Shown: positions 25,051 to 33,652, numbered from the stretch's first letter. The stretch is 64,000 nucleotides of DNA from Aeromicrobium yanjiei (GCF_009649075.1 NZ_CP045737.1:1240001-1304000); one strand, 5' to 3'. The notes: generated by a model not told the origin, from the letters alone. Numbers and translations: made by a program.

Positions 25051-25914
25051 TCACCCGGCCGGCTGGTCGCGGGTCACCAGGACCGGGCAGCGGGCCGCTC
25101 GCAGCACACGTCCGGCGACGGGGCGCGCGATCAGGGAGCCCTGCTCGACCGGGCGCGGCCGACCGAGCACCAGGAGCCCTGCGTGCTCGCTCGCTCGCAG
25201 GCACGCGTCATCGGCCTCGTCGGCCACGACGTTCGTGACGACCCGGACTGCGGGGTGCTCGAGCTTGGCCCGGGCCACGAGGCCGTCCACCACCGCGTGC
25301 GCGTGATCGGCTTGCGTCTTCGCCAGTCGTGGGGCCACGGCGTGCAGCACGCGTACGCGGGCGTGTCGCAGCTCGGCCTCCTCGAAGGCCGCGCGCAGCA
25401 GGCCGACCGACACGGTGTCGAGGTCGACCGCGACCACGACGTCGCTCCACGAGGGGGAGGGGGCGACCACGTTCTCGGGCACGACGAAGACCGGGCACTC
25501 CGCGTTGCGCACGAGCCACCGTGCGACCTCGCCCCCGATGAGTCGCTCGAACCACGGCACGTCGTCGGTGCCGACGACCAGGCACGACGCCGAGCGGCTC
25601 TCGTCCATGAGTGCGGAGGCCGGGCTCTCGGTGCGCAGGGCGTACTCGACCGAGGGGGCGGCCGGCGCCTGCTCGATGAAGCGCCGCCCGGTCTCGAGGA
25701 CCGCCTTCCCGTTCGTCCGGAGTCGCTCACCCTTTTCGTCGGTCCGCCGCTCCGACGGCATCCAGATCGCGTGCACGACACGCATCGCCTCGTGGCGGCG
25801 GTTGGCCTCGGCGATCGCGAACGTGAGGGCGTACGGCTGATGTCTCTTGACGCCCACCACCACCCGGCTCGTGGTGCCGGTGGACTCCGCGGGCGTGGTG
25901 GCGTCGTCGGTCAT
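25051..25914 (-). CDS. Tandem-domain universal stress protein
   Basis: The 287-residue protein carries two Usp domains. The first (residues about 15-145, VVVGVKRHQPYALTFAIAEA) ends with SASCLVVGTDDVPWFERLIGG and lacks a clean G-2x-G loop. The second (about 155-287, DVVVAVDLDTVSVGLLRAAF) ends with GLLVLGRPRPVEQGSLIARP. Both loops differ from the ATP-binding consensus, so it may not bind ATP. Tandem Usps are typical of actinobacterial dormancy genes. Confidence 0.88.
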   Translation of the reverse strand: MTDDATTPAESTGTTSRVVVGVKRHQPYALTFAIAEANRRHEAMRVVHAIWMPSERRTDEKGERLRTNGKAVLETGRRFIEQAPAAPSVEYALRTESPASALMDESRSASCLVVGTDDVPWFERLIGGEVARWLVRNAECPVFVVPENVVAPSPSWSDVVVAVDLDTVSVGLLRAAFEEAELRHARVRVLHAVAPRLAKTQADHAHAVVDGLVARAKLEHPAVRVVTNVVADEADDACLRASEHAGLLVLGRPRPVEQGSLIARPVAGRVLRAARCPVLVTRDQPAG

Positions 25915-25969
25915 GAGGACTGTCCGGGGGTGCTCATGACCTCATCATCCCCGTCGCCACCCGCGGGTG

Positions 25970-26320
25970 TCACCTCCCGGTGTCCTCCTCGGCAGTTCCG
26001 AGTTGACGTGCCCTTTGGCGCCACCACTGATAGGAACCCTCCAGGACGCCGAAGGCAGATAGAGCCGCTGCAATGCCGGCGCCCCATCGGCTGGGGGCTT
26101 CAGTTGCCGAGATGAACCCCGTGAACGAGACCGCAAACCAACCAGCACACACCAAAATCCATGGGCCTGGGGCGGTGCGGCTTTCCGGGCGCGAAGCGTC
26201 GATTGCTGAATGGCGTGTACGCGCTATGTAGATGGCCAGCAGGGTGCTGCACAGAGCGTACGAGAGGAGAACTTTTAGTCCGCCCGATAGGACCTTCTCA
26301 AGCGAGAGGCCGGTCTTCAC
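25970..26320 (-). CDS. Small three-span membrane protein of unknown function
   Basis: The GTG at 26320 has GGAGGAG 8 nt upstream, giving 116 residues (MKTGLSLEKVLSGGLK...). The frame is open to 26389 without a better ribosome site. Three hydrophobic stretches (LKVLLSYALCSTLLAIYIA, WILVCAGWFAVSFTGFI, AGIAAALSAFGVLEGSY) suggest a small membrane protein with a basic C-terminal tail. Base composition is clearly lower in GC than neighbours and codon use is less biased, pointing to acquired DNA. No family recognised. Confidence 0.6.
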   Translation of the reverse strand: MKTGLSLEKVLSGGLKVLLSYALCSTLLAIYIARTRHSAIDASRPESRTAPGPWILVCAGWFAVSFTGFISATEAPSRWGAGIAAALSAFGVLEGSYQWWRQRARQLGTAEEDTGR

Positions 26321-26410
26321 CAGCTTGGCTCCTCCCCAGACGAGTGAAAGAGGTGCGAAAAAGGTGACCTGGCACGGAACTCCTCGCACGCGAGAAGACG
26401 CGACCGGTTT

Positions 26411-27166
26411 TCAGAGCGGCGACATCCCGGGCCGTTTGGCCGAGACCCCGTCCCCGATCGATCGTCCGGTCAGGCGCCGGTACGCCCACGGGCCGACGAA
26501 CGTCCGTGCCCACCCCAGATCGGTGCGCAGCTGCGCTCGGCGGGAGAGGCCACCGACGTCGGGCAGGTCGAACCGGTGACCGTGGGGGACACCTAAGGTG
26601 TCGAGGACCTCGAGTGCCGCGCGGTGATGGCCGACGGGGGACAGGTGGACGCGGTCGACGTCCCACAGGCGCACGTCCTGGGCCTCGCGGATGCGCCAGT
26701 TGTCGACCAGCACCGTGTCGCGGTCGTCGGCAACCTCCCGGATCAGCTCGTTGAAGATCGCGATGCGACCGCGCAGCGCGGAGAACGGTCCGGACGCGGC
26801 GGCTCCGTGCGTGAAGAGGACGACCGTTGCTCCTGCGTCGTTGGCGCGTCCGACCGCGGCGTCGATGTCACCCACCAGGGCGTCCAGGTCGATCCGGATG
26901 CGAAGGATGTCGTTGCCCGCTCCTTGGAGGGTCAGTAGATCGGGCTCCAACGCGAGTGCGGGACCGAGCTGTTGCTCGATGATCTCGCCGATCCGGTGGC
27001 CCCGGATCGCGAAGTTGGCGTACCCGAAGTCGTCCGAGCTCGTCGCGAGCACCTCGGCGACGCGATCGGCCCAGCCGCGTACGCCGTTCGGACGGGTCGG
27101 GTCGGGGTCGCCGACCCCCTCGGTCCAGGAGTCGCCGATGGCCGCGTAGCGGTGGAAGGTCGTCAC
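26411..27166 (-). CDS. SGNH/GDSL-type hydrolase
   Basis: The 251-residue protein has the SGNH blocks: AAIGDSWTEGVGDPD with the nucleophile serine, GHRIGEII, LLTLQGAGNDILR (block III) and the catalytic Asp-His in DVDRVHLSPVGHHRAA. It has no signal peptide, so it is an intracellular esterase or lipase. The GTG at 27166 has GGTGGA just before it. The Mg2+ ATPase gene is divergent across 81 bp. Confidence 0.9.
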   Translation of the reverse strand: MTTFHRYAAIGDSWTEGVGDPDPTRPNGVRGWADRVAEVLATSSDDFGYANFAIRGHRIGEIIEQQLGPALALEPDLLTLQGAGNDILRIRIDLDALVGDIDAAVGRANDAGATVVLFTHGAAASGPFSALRGRIAIFNELIREVADDRDTVLVDNWRIREAQDVRLWDVDRVHLSPVGHHRAALEVLDTLGVPHGHRFDLPDVGGLSRRAQLRTDLGWARTFVGPWAYRRLTGRSIGDGVSAKRPGMSPL

Positions 27167-27206
27167 GGATCCACCCTCTCACCGCAGGGCTTTTCACACT
27201 CGCGGA

Positions 27207-27220
27207 GGACGTTGGGCCCT
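27207..27220 (+). promoter_or_regulatory. DosR/DevR-like box upstream of Mg2+ ATPase
   Basis: GGACGTTGGGCCCT differs at 2 of 14 positions from the GGACTTTCGGCCCT form of the mycobacterial dormancy box (consensus recalled, not searched). It lies 27 bp before the ATPase start. Confidence 0.4.
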
Positions 27221-27247
27221 TCCGACCGCGACGACCGCGACGGTGGG

Positions 27248-29830
27248 ATGTCACCAGAGCGGAGGGGACCCTTGCCATCATCACGTCGCGCCGGGAAAGA
27301 CGCGGCGTCGCCCCCGGAGGTGACGCTCCCGTTCTGGAGCATCCCCGCCGACGAGGTGCTCGCGAGGCTCGGCACCACCGCCGAGGGACTGACCGCCGAG
27401 CGCGCCGGCGCCGTGCTGAGCGATGCGAAGGCACGGGGGACTCTCGCTGCGTCGGAGCCGCCGGCGTGGCGCCTGCTGGTGCGGCAGTTCACGACCCCCA
27501 TCGAGCTGATCCTGGTGCTGGCGACCGTCCTGTCCGGGGTCCTCGGAGACTGGACCGATGCGGGGATCATCCTCGTGATCCTGGCGCTGTCCGGCGTGCT
27601 GGGGTTCGTGCAGGAACGCCACGCGAGCGCGGCGATGAAGGCGCTGCTGGCCTCGGTCGAGGTGACGGCACAGGTATTGCGCGACGGCACCCCGGCTGCA
27701 GTGCCGATGGACGCCGTCGTACCGGGGGACGTCGCGCTGCTGAGCGCGGGTGACCTGGTGCCCGGCGATTGTCGCGTGCTGACCTCACGAGACCTGGCGG
27801 TCGACGAGTCGGCACTGACCGGTGAGACCTTCCCGGTCGAGAAGGCCCCGGAGGCGGTCCCGGCATCGGCAGCCGTCTCGGACCGCACCGACGCGGTGTT
27901 CCAGGGCACGCACGTCTCCAGCGGCACGGCCACGGTCGTCGTCGTCCACACCGGGGCTGCGACGGAGATCGCCGCCGTCTCGTCGCGGCTCGTCTCGCCC
28001 ACCACGCCGACCGGCTTCGAGCGCGGGATGACGGCCTTCGGCCTGCTGCTTGCACGGGTCATGCTGGTCCTGGTCGGGGTGATCCTCCTGGTCAACCTCG
28101 TGCGCGACCGCAGCGTGCTCGACTCGGTGCTGTTCGCCCTCGCGCTGGCGGTCGGGGTGACTCCCCAGCTGCTGCCGGCCATCGTCAGCATCAGCCTGGC
28201 CCATGGCGCGCGAGCTCTCGCGCGGAAGCGCGTCATCGTTCGCCGACTCGACGTCATCGAGGACTTCGGAGCGATGCGGGTGCTGTGCTCGGACAAGACC
28301 GGCACCATGACGGAGGGCCGGATCGAGCTGGGCTCCGCACTGGCCTGTGACGGGGTCGAGAGCTCCGCGGTGGCTGACCTGGCGGCGCTGAACGCGGGCC
28401 TGCAGAGGGGGTGGAAGAACCCCATCGACCAGGCCATCGTCCGTGCCCGCCCGCCGGAAGAGGACGTCGTGGCGCTGGACGAGCTGCCGTACGACTTCCA
28501 GCGCAAGCGGCTGAGCGTCCTCACCCGCCGGGCCGGGGGTGCGGAGCCGCTGATGGTGACGAAGGGCGCGCTGTCGGACGTGCTCGACGTCTGCACCCAC
28601 GCCCGCACGCCGACCGGGGTGGTGGACCTCAGCGAGGTGGCCGAGCAGGTCCAGCGCACCTTCGCGACCCTCAGCGCCGGCGGGTTCCGGGTGCTCGGCC
28701 TCGCCACCCGATCCCTTCCGGCTGATCGTCTCGAGCTCACCGACGAGTCGCAGATGACGTTCGTCGGTCTGCTCACGTTCGCTGACCCGGTCAAGCCCGA
28801 CGCGCCCGCCGTGGTCCGCCGGTTGCGGGACGCGGGGGTCTCGGTGCGCATGGTCACCGGAGACAACCGGCTCGTCGCCGCGCACGTGGCGGCGGCGGTG
28901 GGACTGGACATCTCGCGCGTCTGGACCGGGTCCGACATCGACGCGCTGGACGATGCAGCCCTCGCGGCCACGGTGCCCACGGCAGACGTGTTCAGCGAGA
29001 TGAACCCGCTGCAGAAGGAGCGGGTGGTGCACGCGCTCCGCTCGCACGGGGACGTCGTGGGATATCTCGGCGACGGCATCAACGACGCCCCGTCGCTCCA
29101 CGCCGCCGACGTCGGCATCAGTGTCGACACCGCGGTGCCCGTGGCCAAGCAGTCCGCGGCGATCGTCCTGCTCGACAAGGAGCTCGAGGTCCTCCTGCGC
29201 GGCGTCCACGAGGGACGTCGCACGTTCGCCAACACGATGAAGTACATCTTCATGACCACCAGCGCGAACTTCGGCAACGTCCTCAGCATGGCGATCGCCG
29301 CTGTTGTGCTGCCCTTTCTCCCGCTGCTGGCCGGCCAGATCCTGTTCGTCAACCTGCTGTCGGACCTCCCGGCGGCTGCGATCGCCACCGATCGGGTCGA
29401 CGCCCACCAGATCGAGCGACCGCAGGGCTGGGACACGCGCCTGATCGCCCGTTACATGGTGGTGTTCGGTGCGCTCAGCACCGTCTTCGACCTGACCACG
29501 TTCGCTGTCCTGCGGTGGGGGTTCGACGCCGATGCCACGGACTTTCGCAGTGCGTGGTTCGTCGGCTCGGTGCTGACCGAGGTCGGGGTGCTGTTCGTGC
29601 TGCGCACCCGCCGGCCGGCCTTCCGCAGTCGGCCCAGCACGCCGCTCGTGCTCATCTCGATCGTGGTGGCGGCTGTGGCCGTCGCGACGCCGTACTCCGG
29701 CGTCGCCGGGCCGCTTGGCCTCGCTGCGGTGCCCGGACCCGTGCTCGCCCTCGTCGTCCTCATCACTCTCGGCTACCTGGTGGCCACCGATCGCCTCAAG
29801 AAGGTCTTCTGGCGGGTCGCGTCGCGGTGA
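27248..29830 (+). CDS. mgtA: Magnesium-importing P-type ATPase (P3B)
   Basis: The 860-residue membrane pump moves Mg2+ into the cell using ATP. The phosphorylation site is D349 in LCSDKTGTMTEG; the actuator TGE loop is SALTGETFPVEK; the hinge is GDGINDAPSL. N-terminal spans begin with LILVLATVLSGVLGDW, and the C-terminal block has the MgtA-type NFGNVLSMAIAAVVLPFLPLLAGQILFVNLLSDLPA. The open frame runs far upstream, but homology begins soon after ATG 27248. No Mg2+-sensing leader is visible in the 81-bp gap. Confidence 0.92.
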   Translation: MSPERRGPLPSSRRAGKDAASPPEVTLPFWSIPADEVLARLGTTAEGLTAERAGAVLSDAKARGTLAASEPPAWRLLVRQFTTPIELILVLATVLSGVLGDWTDAGIILVILALSGVLGFVQERHASAAMKALLASVEVTAQVLRDGTPAAVPMDAVVPGDVALLSAGDLVPGDCRVLTSRDLAVDESALTGETFPVEKAPEAVPASAAVSDRTDAVFQGTHVSSGTATVVVVHTGAATEIAAVSSRLVSPTTPTGFERGMTAFGLLLARVMLVLVGVILLVNLVRDRSVLDSVLFALALAVGVTPQLLPAIVSISLAHGARALARKRVIVRRLDVIEDFGAMRVLCSDKTGTMTEGRIELGSALACDGVESSAVADLAALNAGLQRGWKNPIDQAIVRARPPEEDVVALDELPYDFQRKRLSVLTRRAGGAEPLMVTKGALSDVLDVCTHARTPTGVVDLSEVAEQVQRTFATLSAGGFRVLGLATRSLPADRLELTDESQMTFVGLLTFADPVKPDAPAVVRRLRDAGVSVRMVTGDNRLVAAHVAAAVGLDISRVWTGSDIDALDDAALAATVPTADVFSEMNPLQKERVVHALRSHGDVVGYLGDGINDAPSLHAADVGISVDTAVPVAKQSAAIVLLDKELEVLLRGVHEGRRTFANTMKYIFMTTSANFGNVLSMAIAAVVLPFLPLLAGQILFVNLLSDLPAAAIATDRVDAHQIERPQGWDTRLIARYMVVFGALSTVFDLTTFAVLRWGFDADATDFRSAWFVGSVLTEVGVLFVLRTRRPAFRSRPSTPLVLISIVVAAVAVATPYSGVAGPLGLAAVPGPVLALVVLITLGYLVATDRLKKVFWRVASR

Positions 29831-29845
29831 ACGCTGATCCGGCGG

Positions 29846-30913
29846 TCACTTCTTCGACGTGGACGTACCGCTCTCCAGGATGGAGACGATCGAGTAGAGC
29901 GTGAAGCAGATCGCGCCGAGGCCCACCAGCACCCGTGCGGCGATGAAGACGTTCGTGTCGGTGACCGAGAGCTGGAAGGCGAACGCCGCCAGGAACAGGC
30001 AGCTGAGGGCGGTCACGACCGGGATCAGGGGCACCCGGTTGGCGAGCGCGAACGTGCGCCGCCACACCAGGGCGAGCAGGCCGACCTTGCTCAGGATGCT
30101 GAAGCAGACCAGGCCCAGGCCGATCATCACGAAGCCGGGTGTCTGGTAGTACGGCTCCTTGTCGAGGATCAGCAGCACCACGCCCCACCCCATGCTGAGG
30201 GCCCCCATCACGATCACGAGCCACGGCCAACCGACGCGGTCCCGCGGACCGTAGGTGTCCTGGACCTGGCGCAGGATGCTCAACACCAGCCCGATCAGGC
30301 TCGTGCAGATCATCGCGAGGCCGCTGACCACGTGGCCCACCGTGAACCTGCTCGGCGAGGTGGTCATCAGCAGGTTGCCGATCCCGAAGGCCCAGGCGGC
30401 CGCGGCCATCAGCACCGGCAGGGCTGCCAGCACGACGAGGGAACCGCGGGAGAAGGCCCCTGATGGCGTCGTGTGGTCGCCGACCGCCTTGGCGGAGTTG
30501 GCAGGGATCATCGAGAACTTGGTGGAGGCTGTCGCCACGGTGGCCACGCACCCGCAGATGAGGCCGAGCCCGAAGACGACGTGCCCAGCGACGTACTCCG
30601 GGCTCGTACCGCTGCCCGAGACGCCGGCGAAGAGATTGATGCCGTACGCCGCGGTGCCGATCGCCGCCAGGTAGCCGAGCGTCGGGTACAAGATCCGGTC
30701 GACCGTGTTGAACCGGCCGATCAGCTGGCGGATGATCGTGGCGGCGGTGCAGAAAAGGCACAAGCAGATCGCGCCGAGGAACGTGACCACGCGCCCGGCG
30801 ACGAAGTTGCCGGGCGCGTCGCCGTCGTTCCAGACGTAGGCGCCGAACCCGACGCAGACGCCCATCATGGCCAGGGGGATGGCCCGGAAGATGATGCTCA
30901 CCCAGTAGTTCAT
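29846..30913 (-). CDS. yhiM: DUF2776 inner-membrane protein, YhiM homologue
   Basis: The 355-residue protein has ten or so hydrophobic spans. Several stretches agree closely with my memory of E. coli YhiM (350 residues), such as SKVGLLALVWRRTFALANR and VLVGLGAICFTLYSIVSILE. Repeats of the type VAGHVVFGLGLICGCVAT suggest internal duplications. YhiM has been tied to acid and osmotic stress in enterobacteria; transport activity is unproven. ATG 30913 gives the YhiM-like start (MNYWVSIIFRAIPLAMMG). It converges on the Mg2+ ATPase, leaving 15 bp. Confidence 0.88.
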   Translation of the reverse strand: MNYWVSIIFRAIPLAMMGVCVGFGAYVWNDGDAPGNFVAGRVVTFLGAICLCLFCTAATIIRQLIGRFNTVDRILYPTLGYLAAIGTAAYGINLFAGVSGSGTSPEYVAGHVVFGLGLICGCVATVATASTKFSMIPANSAKAVGDHTTPSGAFSRGSLVVLAALPVLMAAAAWAFGIGNLLMTTSPSRFTVGHVVSGLAMICTSLIGLVLSILRQVQDTYGPRDRVGWPWLVIVMGALSMGWGVVLLILDKEPYYQTPGFVMIGLGLVCFSILSKVGLLALVWRRTFALANRVPLIPVVTALSCLFLAAFAFQLSVTDTNVFIAARVLVGLGAICFTLYSIVSILESGTSTSKK

Positions 30914-30985
30914 GTCACCACGACCCATCTGAACGTCGGCGTCCTTCGACCTTCCAGCGAAACACGAATGGTGAGGAGGGTCGCA

Positions 30986-30999
30986 GGTCCTTCGGCCCG
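30986..30999. promoter_or_regulatory. DosR/DevR-like box between yhiM and permease genes
   Basis: GGTCCTTCGGCCCG resembles the dormancy-box pattern GG-C-TTCGG-CC. It sits midway in the divergent 120-bp region and could serve both genes. A TACGGT -10 for the permease follows at 31022-31027. Confidence 0.4.
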
Positions 31000-31033
31000 T
31001 GTGGGCGGCGGACGGGGCGCCTACGGTCCGAGG

Positions 31034-32677
31034 GTGGAGGCCATCAATGCAGGCGCGCCGAAGCGCTCGGTCGGGCCCCTGGGCCTGACCTTCGTGGCAG
31101 TCGGCGGCATGGTGGGATCCGGCATCTTGTTCGCGCCACTGTTCGCTGCCCGTCGGGCCGGACCGGCGGCGATCATCGCGTGGCCCGTCGGGGGCCTGCT
31201 GATGCTCTCGATCGCCCTGGTGTTCGCCGAGGTCGCCGCGATGCTCCCGGTCGTCGGGGGGCTGGGCAGGATGCCGACATTCAGCCATGGACGGGGCGTC
31301 AGCATCGTGGTCGGCTGGGTGGCCTGGGTCGGATATGTGACCGCTGCGCCGATCGAGACGCAGGCGATGCTGGAGTACGCGAGCAACGAGCCGGCCTTCG
31401 ACTGGCTGTTCGTGGCCAGCTCGTCGGCGGACGGGGAGAGCGCATTGAGCCTGGGCGGTGTCGTCGCGGCCGCAGTCGTCATGGCGGCGTTCGTGGTGTT
31501 GAACGCCTTCGGCGTGGCGGTGTTTGCCCGCTTCAACACCATGCTGACCTGGATCAAGGTCCTGGTCCCCACCGTCATCGCACTGGCGCTCCTGACCCGG
31601 TTCTCGACCGACCCGATCCGCGAGCAGGGATTCGCGCCAGAGGGTCTCAGCGGGGTGCTGGCCGCGATCAGCAGCGGTGGGGTGGTCTTCGCCTTCCTCG
31701 GCTTCCGCCATGCCCTCGACATGGCGGGTGAGACGAGACGGCCGCAGCGGACGATCCCAGTGGCTCTCATCGGTGGGATCGCGCTGTGCACCGTGCTGTT
31801 CACCGTCCTGCAGATCGGCTTCGTGGGCGCCCTCGACCCCGACCAGGTCGCGCGGGGCTGGCCGGAGCTGCAGCACGGTGGCGCCAACGGGCCGTTGGCG
31901 GCCATCCTGACCGCGCTGGGCATGAGCCTCCTGGCGAAGACCGTGATCGCTGATGCCGTCATCGGTCCTTTCGGCGCCGGTCTCGTCTCGACCGCGTCGA
32001 CCGGCCGGCTCGCGGTGGCGGTGAGCGAGGCCGGCCTGTTCCCGCCCAGGATCGCCCGGTTCTCGATGGCCGGGGTGCCGCTGCCGGCCCTCGTGCTGAA
32101 CCTGGTCGTGGGACTCGTGCTGCTGGTCGGCTTCCGGGACGGCTGGTCCGAGCTGCTGGCGTTCAACTCCAGTGCCATCGTGCTCTCGATGTGCCTGGGG
32201 CCGATCACGGTGCTCGCCCTGCGCAGGCAGGTCCCGGACCGTCGTCGTCCGCTGCGGCTGCCCGCCCTGCCGGTGTTGGCGCGCTTCGCCTTCGTCGTGG
32301 TCGGGCTGATCGTGTACTGGACCGGATGGGACACGATGTCCAGGCTCGCGATCCCCGTCGTGCTGGGTGCCGCCATTCTGGCGTGGCGCGTCGTTCACGA
32401 TCGGAAGCTGGCGGCGACGCTGGACCTGCACTGCGTCGCCTGGCTCGGGCCGTACTTCGTGGGGCTGCTCGTCCTGGCGTTCGCGGGTCGCTACGGCGGC
32501 GGTCGCGAGTGGCTGCCGCCGGGCGTGGACCTGGCGGTGGTCACCGGCTTCGGGCTCATCATGTTCGAGTGGGGACTTCGTTCCGCCCTGCCCGCCTCGA
32601 AGGCGGCGGCCCTGGTCGCGGAGGTCCCGCCGGTCACCGAGGCTCCGCCGGCGCCGCCGGGGCACAAGCGTGCCTGA
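31034..32677 (+). CDS. APC-family amino-acid permease
   Basis: The 547-residue transporter has the APC start LGLTFVAVGGMVGSGILFAP, with the GSGI unwound helix that binds substrate. About twelve spans follow, including the conserved GGVVFAFLGFRHALDMAGETR. A C-terminal tail of about 30 residues is rich in Ala and Pro. The GTG at 31034 is chosen because TACGGT ends 6 nt upstream (leaderless) and only a few residues precede span 1. Substrate unknown; YhiM divergent from it hints at stress or pH control. Confidence 0.87.
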   Translation: MEAINAGAPKRSVGPLGLTFVAVGGMVGSGILFAPLFAARRAGPAAIIAWPVGGLLMLSIALVFAEVAAMLPVVGGLGRMPTFSHGRGVSIVVGWVAWVGYVTAAPIETQAMLEYASNEPAFDWLFVASSSADGESALSLGGVVAAAVVMAAFVVLNAFGVAVFARFNTMLTWIKVLVPTVIALALLTRFSTDPIREQGFAPEGLSGVLAAISSGGVVFAFLGFRHALDMAGETRRPQRTIPVALIGGIALCTVLFTVLQIGFVGALDPDQVARGWPELQHGGANGPLAAILTALGMSLLAKTVIADAVIGPFGAGLVSTASTGRLAVAVSEAGLFPPRIARFSMAGVPLPALVLNLVVGLVLLVGFRDGWSELLAFNSSAIVLSMCLGPITVLALRRQVPDRRRPLRLPALPVLARFAFVVVGLIVYWTGWDTMSRLAIPVVLGAAILAWRVVHDRKLAATLDLHCVAWLGPYFVGLLVLAFAGRYGGGREWLPPGVDLAVVTGFGLIMFEWGLRSALPASKAAALVAEVPPVTEAPPAPPGHKRA

Positions 32678-32684
32678 GCCTCAG
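32674..32684. terminator. Short palindrome spanning both stop codons
   Basis: CTGAG-C-CTCAG holds the TGA of the permease and the complementary TGA of the small CxxC gene. It is much shorter than the other stop-codon hairpins and may be too small to terminate. Confidence 0.35.
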
Positions 32685-32842
32685 CGGCCGAGGATCCTGC
32701 GGAGCCAGCTGTCGTTGTGGGGGTCGGCGTGGCCGTTGCACCACTGGTCGTCGGGCACTCCGGCCTTGACGTCGGCGACGTGCTGGCCGCAGCCCGCCCA
32801 GGTGGTCTTGTGGCAGGTCTTGCAGGTGACGGGTCGACACAT
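32681..32842 (-). CDS. Small cysteine-rich (CxxC) protein
   Basis: The 53-residue protein starts MCRPVTCKTCHKTTWAGCGQ and goes on to a WCNGH segment. Five cysteines, including CKTC, and nearby histidines look like a zinc- or metal-binding knuckle. GGATCC lies before ATG 32842. It follows the carboxymuconolactone-decarboxylase-like gene by 24 bp on the same strand, so it shares the putative sulfur/metal-responsive promoter. Similar short proteins are common in actinobacteria, without assigned function. Confidence 0.8.
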   Translation of the reverse strand: MCRPVTCKTCHKTTWAGCGQHVADVKAGVPDDQWCNGHADPHNDSWLRRILGR

Positions 32843-32866
32843 GTGGGGATCCTTCTCTCTCTCGGG

Positions 32867-33253
32867 TCAGGCGGGGGTCTCGTCGGCGTCCAGCGCGTCT
32901 GCGAACTCGCAGACGGCCGCGTACGCCCGAGCGCCGTGGATCGTCGCGGGGCCACCGTGCATCAAGAACGTGACGCCGATGGCCTCGGCCGCTTCCTGAC
33001 GGGTCGCACCGGCGCGGACGGCGGCCTGCGCGTGGGACGCCACGCAGCCGTCGCAGCCCTCGACGACGCCGATGGCCAGGGCGATGAGCTCCTTGGTCCG
33101 GCGAGCGAGAGCGCCGTCGGCGAACGCGGCGGAGGAGAGGGCGCCGAAGCCCTGGTAGACGTCGGGAATGGCCTTGCGCAGACTGCGGTGCAGCGGTGAG
33201 AGCTCCTGCAGCACGGACTTGCCGTGCGAGTGCTCGACGTGGGTGGTCGTCAT
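32867..33253 (-). CDS. Carboxymuconolactone decarboxylase/AhpD-like protein
   Basis: The 128-residue protein has the AhpD-type active site EGCDGCVASH (C67-x-x-C70 and H74), a redox pair that reduces disulphides or peroxides. LTKELIALAIGVV-like helix RRTKELIALAIGVV precedes it. Such stand-alone proteins often act in detoxification of peroxide or reactive sulfur. ATG 33253 has AAGGA upstream. It faces a CsoR/CstR-type regulator gene with two palindromes between them, which suggests induction by metal or persulphide. Confidence 0.88.
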   Translation of the reverse strand: MTTTHVEHSHGKSVLQELSPLHRSLRKAIPDVYQGFGALSSAAFADGALARRTKELIALAIGVVEGCDGCVASHAQAAVRAGATRQEAAEAIGVTFLMHGGPATIHGARAYAAVCEFADALDADETPA

Positions 33254-33295
33254 GATGATCCTTTCGATGGCGCTTCTCTCGCGCATCCGCTTCAA

Positions 33296-33341
33296 CCCCC
33301 CGGGGGGATGCAGATTCACCGTAACACAACCCCCCGGGGGG
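33296..33341. promoter_or_regulatory. Two identical CCCCCCGGGGGG operators
   Basis: CCCCCCGGGGGG occurs at 33296-33307 and again at 33330-33341, each preceded by CAA and followed by ATG. The 34-bp spacing is about three helix turns. G/C palindromes of this kind are the usual targets of CsoR/CstR-family repressors. The pair lies between the AhpD-like gene and the regulator gene. Confidence 0.8.
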
Positions 33342-33373
33342 ATGTACCATGAGCGGCGACGAAGGGAATCCCC

Positions 33374-33634
33374 ATGAAGCTCGAGGCCGATGAGGTCAAG
33401 GCCATCACTCTCCGCCTGAAGAAGGCCAACGGTCACCTGGCATCGGTGATCCGGATGCTGGAGGAAGGTGCGGAGTGCGAGGACGCGCTGACCCAGATCG
33501 CGGCAGTCAGCAAGGCCATCAATCGCGGGGGCTATGCGCTCGTTGCCACGGGGCTTCAGCGCTGCCTGGTCGAAGGTGGTCCTGACAGCGTCGACGCGAA
33601 GAAGATGGAGAAGCTGTTCCTCGCACTGGCGTGA
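33374..33634 (+). CDS. CsoR/RcnR-family repressor lacking the copper histidine (CstR-like)
   Basis: The 86-residue all-helical protein has KKANGHLASVIRMLEEG (DNA-contacting start of the family) and CEDALTQIAAVSKAINR. Cysteines C35 and C64 are 29 residues apart, as C36/C65 in CsoR. The residue matching the copper ligand His61 is glycine (G60), so copper binding as in CsoR is unlikely. A two-cysteine site fits the persulphide sensor CstR. AAGGGA precedes ATG 33374. It probably represses itself and the divergent AhpD-like operon. Confidence 0.88.
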   Translation: MKLEADEVKAITLRLKKANGHLASVIRMLEEGAECEDALTQIAAVSKAINRGGYALVATGLQRCLVEGGPDSVDAKKMEKLFLALA

Positions 33635-33652
33635 TCCAGTGCGCGGCCGGAC

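Noticed and set aside
26972..27247. N-terminal extension of the Mg2+ ATPase into the divergent SGNH gene
   Set aside because: It would overlap the coding part of the SGNH gene and adds 92 residues unlike the family; ATG 27248 is used.
33374..33634. Copper-sensing CsoR
   Set aside because: The histidine ligand between the two cysteines is replaced by glycine and no copper ATPase or chaperone is adjacent.
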